Shown here: positions 61,220 through 64,000 of the stretch, piece by piece
How positions within the stretch are numbered: the first letter of the stretch is position 1
Layout of the letters: each line of letters starts with the position of its first letter
Assembly (NCBI RefSeq): GCF_003003255.1
Contig: NZ_PVTD01000001.1
Location: forward strand, 434,001 to 498,000
Source of the DNA: Aliiruegeria haliotis
GTDB taxonomy: Bacteria; Pseudomonadota; Alphaproteobacteria; Rhodobacterales; Rhodobacteraceae
Direction: 5' to 3'
Length of the DNA stretch: 64,000 bases
Made by a program: the position numbers and the translations under genes
Notes under the pieces: generated by a model
Seen by the model: only the letters and a program-made list of their open reading frames with translations
Told to the model about the DNA's origin: nothing
Databases searched by the model: none

Positions 61220-64000
61220 GTGTCGATCATTTTCAGGGAAGACTTTGAGACCGACGGAAACGGCGTGCGCTATTTCACGGCCACGCCGGAGTTCAGCGAT
61301 GGCTTTTTCGACTTTTTCCTGCGGACCGACGGCGCGGGTATCGGGTCCGCCTACGAGGTCAGCGGTCAGTCGGGCGCATCCTTCTTCGCCGCGCAAGACA
61401 TCGACGGAGAGGGCGGGCCGGGGTCGACCATGATCGTGTTCTCCGGCATCGACATCTCGGGCTACAGCGACCTCGTCTTCTCCGGTTTGTTCGCCGAAGA
61501 CGATTCCAGCGACGGCAACGAGGATTGGGATGCCGATTCGAACGTGCTGATCGAGGTCCGCATTGACGGCGGCGGCTGGGTCCCCGTCCTCCAGTTCGCA
61601 GAGAGCGGCGGGACGAACAGCGCGCCGGGGCTCGATACAGATTTCGACGGCGTGGCGGACGGGGCGGCGCTGACCGACGTCTTCACTGCCTATGCGGCGG
61701 CAATCGGGGGTACGGGCTCCGTGCTGGACTTGCGCCTGTCGATCGACGGGCTGTCTGCCGGAGACGAGGATATCGCCTTTGACAACCTGATGCTCAGCGG
61801 GACCCCGGCGGCGCCCGCGGTGCTGGACGAGACATTTGACGACGCCAGCAAGTTCACCACCTCCGTCGGTTTCTTCTCTGACGGATCCGCTGACTACCTT
61901 GGGCTCTCCGACGGGGCGGGCGGAGGCGATTTCGGCGGCGATCCGATCCCGTCCCAACGCAAGAGCTACACCGGCAACGATGGCGCCTACCTGACGGGCA
62001 TGGACCTCGACGGCGAAGGCGCCACGCTGCCGATCACGGTTGAATGGACCGGCCTCGACATCGCCGGGCTTCAGGATCTGGTATTCACCGGCGACTTCGC
62101 CGAAGCCTTTGATTCCCCGGGCGATATCGACGACAGCGACTACATCCGCCTCGTCGCGGTGATCGACGGCGGCCCGGAGCAGGAATTGCTGGATTTCCGC
62201 GGAGCGGATTTCACCTCCGGCGACTTCAACGGCAACTTCCGGCTCGACACGGACGGCGACGATGTCGGGGACGGCGCCGTGCTGTCCGACGCGCTGACGG
62301 AGTTCGCGGCAAACATCGCGGGAACCGGCCTGACCCTGGATCTGCGGCTGGAGGTCTCGGTCAATGCCGGCGACGAGGACTTTGCTGTCGACAATTTCAG
62401 GATCGTCGGCACCAGCGGCGGCACGGTTACCCCGGCCGTGATCGCGGACGCCGGCGACGGTCTTTTGGTGGATGAGAATGGCACGCTCACGGACAGCTTT
62501 ACCCTGGCGCTGAGCACAGTGCCCGGCGATGCCGTGACGGTGACAATCGCCGGCGACGGCCAGAGCCTCGTCAGCCTCGATGGCGTGAACTTCTCCGAGA
62601 CCCTGAATGTCGTGCTGTCCGACACCGACGCGGAGACGGTGCAGGTCCGGGCGGTGGACGATGCCATCGGAGAGACCATTCCGCACCTGGGCGCATTGTC
62701 GTTCACGGTTTCGAGCGCCGACCCGGAGTATGACGGGCTGGAACTGAGCGATCTGGGCGTGTCGGTTCAGGACAATGACGTGATGAAGATCCACACTGTT
62801 CAGGGCAGCGGAGCGGCCTCCGCGCTCGACGACCATGTCGTGACAGTGGAAGCGATCGTCACCAGCCTCGTGAAAACCAATTCGGGGAGTGTCGTGGGAT
62901 ACTTCCTGCAGGAGGAGGACGCCGACGCCGATGGCGATGCGGCGACGTCCGAAGGGATCTACGTCTTTGACTTCGGCGCCACGGTCTCGGTCGGCGACCA
63001 CCTGCGGGTGACCGCTCGCGTGGACGAGTTCAACGGCCTGACCGAACTGACCTCCGTCGAGGAAACCCTGGTGCTGTCGACCGGCAACGCTTTGCCCACG
63101 ACAAGCGTCATCACCATTGGCATGTCCGACGGCTTCGAGGCCTACGAGGGCATGCGCGTCGAGTTGATCTCCGGCTCGACTGACCCGTTGACGGTGATCG
63201 AGAACTTCAACCTCGGCCGCTTCGGATCGGTGGTCATGTCGGAGGGCAACCAGTACCAGCCGACCCAGCTTTTCGATGCGCAGTCCCAAGCCACCGAGGT
63301 CGCCGACCTCGCCGCCGCCAATGCCGCCAACCGCATCACCATCGACGACGGCATCACCAGCCAGAACCCGGATATCTACCGGCTGATCGACAGCGGCGAC
63401 GGTACGCCGCTCGAAGCCGGGGATCCAATCACGGAGGCTGGACCGACCCTGCGGCTCGGCGCGCAGACGGAGACCGTTGTTGGCGTGCTGGACTACAGCT
63501 TCGGCCAGTTCCGTCTGAATGCCGACGGGCCACTCGACACGATCGCGGGCACCAACGAAGGCGCCCGGGAACCCGACGTTCCCGAGGTGGGTGGCGAGTT
63601 GAAAGTGGCGAGTTTCAACGTGTTGAACTATTTCACCACGCTGGACCAGCCCGGCGCCGGAACCGGGCCGGACGGCACGCTTGACCCGCGCGGTGCGGAC
63701 GATGCAGGCGAGCTGGTGCGCCAGACCGCCAAGATCGTCGCCGCCCTGACCGAGCTCGACGCCGATATCATTGGCCTGCAGGAGCTGGAGAACAACGGTT
63801 TCGGCACCGGCAGCGCGATTGCCACGCTGGTCGATGAACTCAACACCGCCCTCGGCGCCGAGGTCTATGCCTTCGTCGATCCGGGAGACGATTTCGTCGG
63901 CACGGACGCGATCATGACGGGCATCATCTACAAGGCAGACAGCGTCAGCCTTGTGGGTGCCGACACGCTGACCTTCGCGGAAGCCTCGGCTGCGACAACG
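61220..64000 (+). CDS. Large secreted endonuclease of the ExeM/NucH type, 3' end outside window
   Basis: An uninterrupted frame of at least 927 codons runs to the right edge without a stop. A GTG at 61220 with GGGAAGG upstream is the best start; no Sec signal is evident, so type I secretion is likely. Two similar acidic Gly/Asp-rich modules, each about 195 residues, are followed by a Calx-beta-like region (about 405-515), an OB-fold (from about 523, I-H-T-V-Q-G-S-G) and an endonuclease/exonuclease/phosphatase domain from about residue 795 (V-A-S-F-N-V-L-N-Y-F, then L-Q-E-L-E-N-N-G). Such enzymes degrade extracellular DNA. Confidence 0.87.
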   Translation, partial: MSIIFREDFETDGNGVRYFTATPEFSDGFFDFFLRTDGAGIGSAYEVSGQSGASFFAAQDIDGEGGPGSTMIVFSGIDISGYSDLVFSGLFAEDDSSDGNEDWDADSNVLIEVRIDGGGWVPVLQFAESGGTNSAPGLDTDFDGVADGAALTDVFTAYAAAIGGTGSVLDLRLSIDGLSAGDEDIAFDNLMLSGTPAAPAVLDETFDDASKFTTSVGFFSDGSADYLGLSDGAGGGDFGGDPIPSQRKSYTGNDGAYLTGMDLDGEGATLPITVEWTGLDIAGLQDLVFTGDFAEAFDSPGDIDDSDYIRLVAVIDGGPEQELLDFRGADFTSGDFNGNFRLDTDGDDVGDGAVLSDALTEFAANIAGTGLTLDLRLEVSVNAGDEDFAVDNFRIVGTSGGTVTPAVIADAGDGLLVDENGTLTDSFTLALSTVPGDAVTVTIAGDGQSLVSLDGVNFSETLNVVLSDTDAETVQVRAVDDAIGETIPHLGALSFTVSSADPEYDGLELSDLGVSVQDNDVMKIHTVQGSGAASALDDHVVTVEAIVTSLVKTNSGSVVGYFLQEEDADADGDAATSEGIYVFDFGATVSVGDHLRVTARVDEFNGLTELTSVEETLVLSTGNALPTTSVITIGMSDGFEAYEGMRVELISGSTDPLTVIENFNLGRFGSVVMSEGNQYQPTQLFDAQSQATEVADLAAANAANRITIDDGITSQNPDIYRLIDSGDGTPLEAGDPITEAGPTLRLGAQTETVVGVLDYSFGQFRLNADGPLDTIAGTNEGAREPDVPEVGGELKVASFNVLNYFTTLDQPGAGTGPDGTLDPRGADDAGELVRQTAKIVAALTELDADIIGLQELENNGFGTGSAIATLVDELNTALGAEVYAFVDPGDDFVGTDAIMTGIIYKADSVSLVGADTLTFAEASAATT

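Noticed and set aside
1-64000. CRISPR array, rRNA, tRNA genes, complete insertion sequence or prophage
   Set aside because: No regularly spaced direct repeats, cloverleaf-like stretches, transposase motifs, integrase or phage structural genes were seen by eye; a tRNA or Rfam scan would settle small RNAs.

Overview
The window looks like a high-GC alphaproteobacterial chromosome (or large replicon) from the Rhodobacteraceae/Roseobacter group. The reasons are the Rhodobacterales-type DUF6477 and DUF6456 proteins near the left end, a complete Paracoccus-style sox cluster, dense ABC-transporter operons, and an inverted-repeat element of a type I remember as common in that group. All family calls come from reading the translated sequence; no database search was possible.

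Layout. 1-8.6 kb is mixed housekeeping and accessory DNA: the tail of a cytochrome P450, a divergent DUF6477/DUF6456 pair, an SDR plus a PEP-mutase-like lyase, a small lipoprotein, a threonine-dehydratase-like PLP enzyme, selD and an MmcQ/YjbR protein, with several gene-poor stretches. 8.6-17 kb holds diaminopropionate ammonia-lyase behind a decayed gene, a GntR-GNAT pair, and a divergent PotABCD-like ABC operon ending in a hydantoin/Asp-Glu racemase. A perfect 12-bp palindrome lies between the last two units.

17.4-27.8 kb is the most coherent catabolic unit. A LysR gene is flanked by two inverted copies of a 38-bp element. One copy faces an allophanate hydrolase gene. The other faces an eight-gene operon: BMP-type nucleoside/purine-like ABC importer, formamidase, biuret hydrolase (BiuH-like, with its Asp-Lys-Cys triad), a second cysteine hydrolase and a cupin. 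Together they look like a regulon that imports a nitrogen-rich ureide or heterocycle and strips it through biuret and allophanate to ammonia and CO2.

27.8-34.6 kb carries a FAH-family hydrolase, a ThDP enzyme/NIPSNAP pair, an AraC regulator divergent from a peroxiredoxin, and a Tat-exported intradiol-dioxygenase-like protein next to a ferric-reductase-like membrane protein. 34.8-45.1 kb is an amino-sugar/peptidoglycan-recycling locus: nagA, a SIS deaminase, a GntR/UTRA regulator and a BadF-type kinase diverge from murQ, a sugar ABC transporter and a Gfo/Idh dehydrogenase. Both sides share a GGTAT-N6-GGTAT direct repeat.

45.1-60.9 kb is a thiosulfate/sulfide oxidation locus, soxSVWXYZABCDEF plus a DUF302 gene and soxGH, bracketed by two different YeeE/YedE sulfur-transport-like proteins. 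soxR is not in the window, but an ATTC-N8-GAAT site (exact before soxX, one mismatch before soxV) sits where SoxR/SqrR-type repressors are known to act. The window ends inside a large ExeM/NucH-like secreted endonuclease gene.
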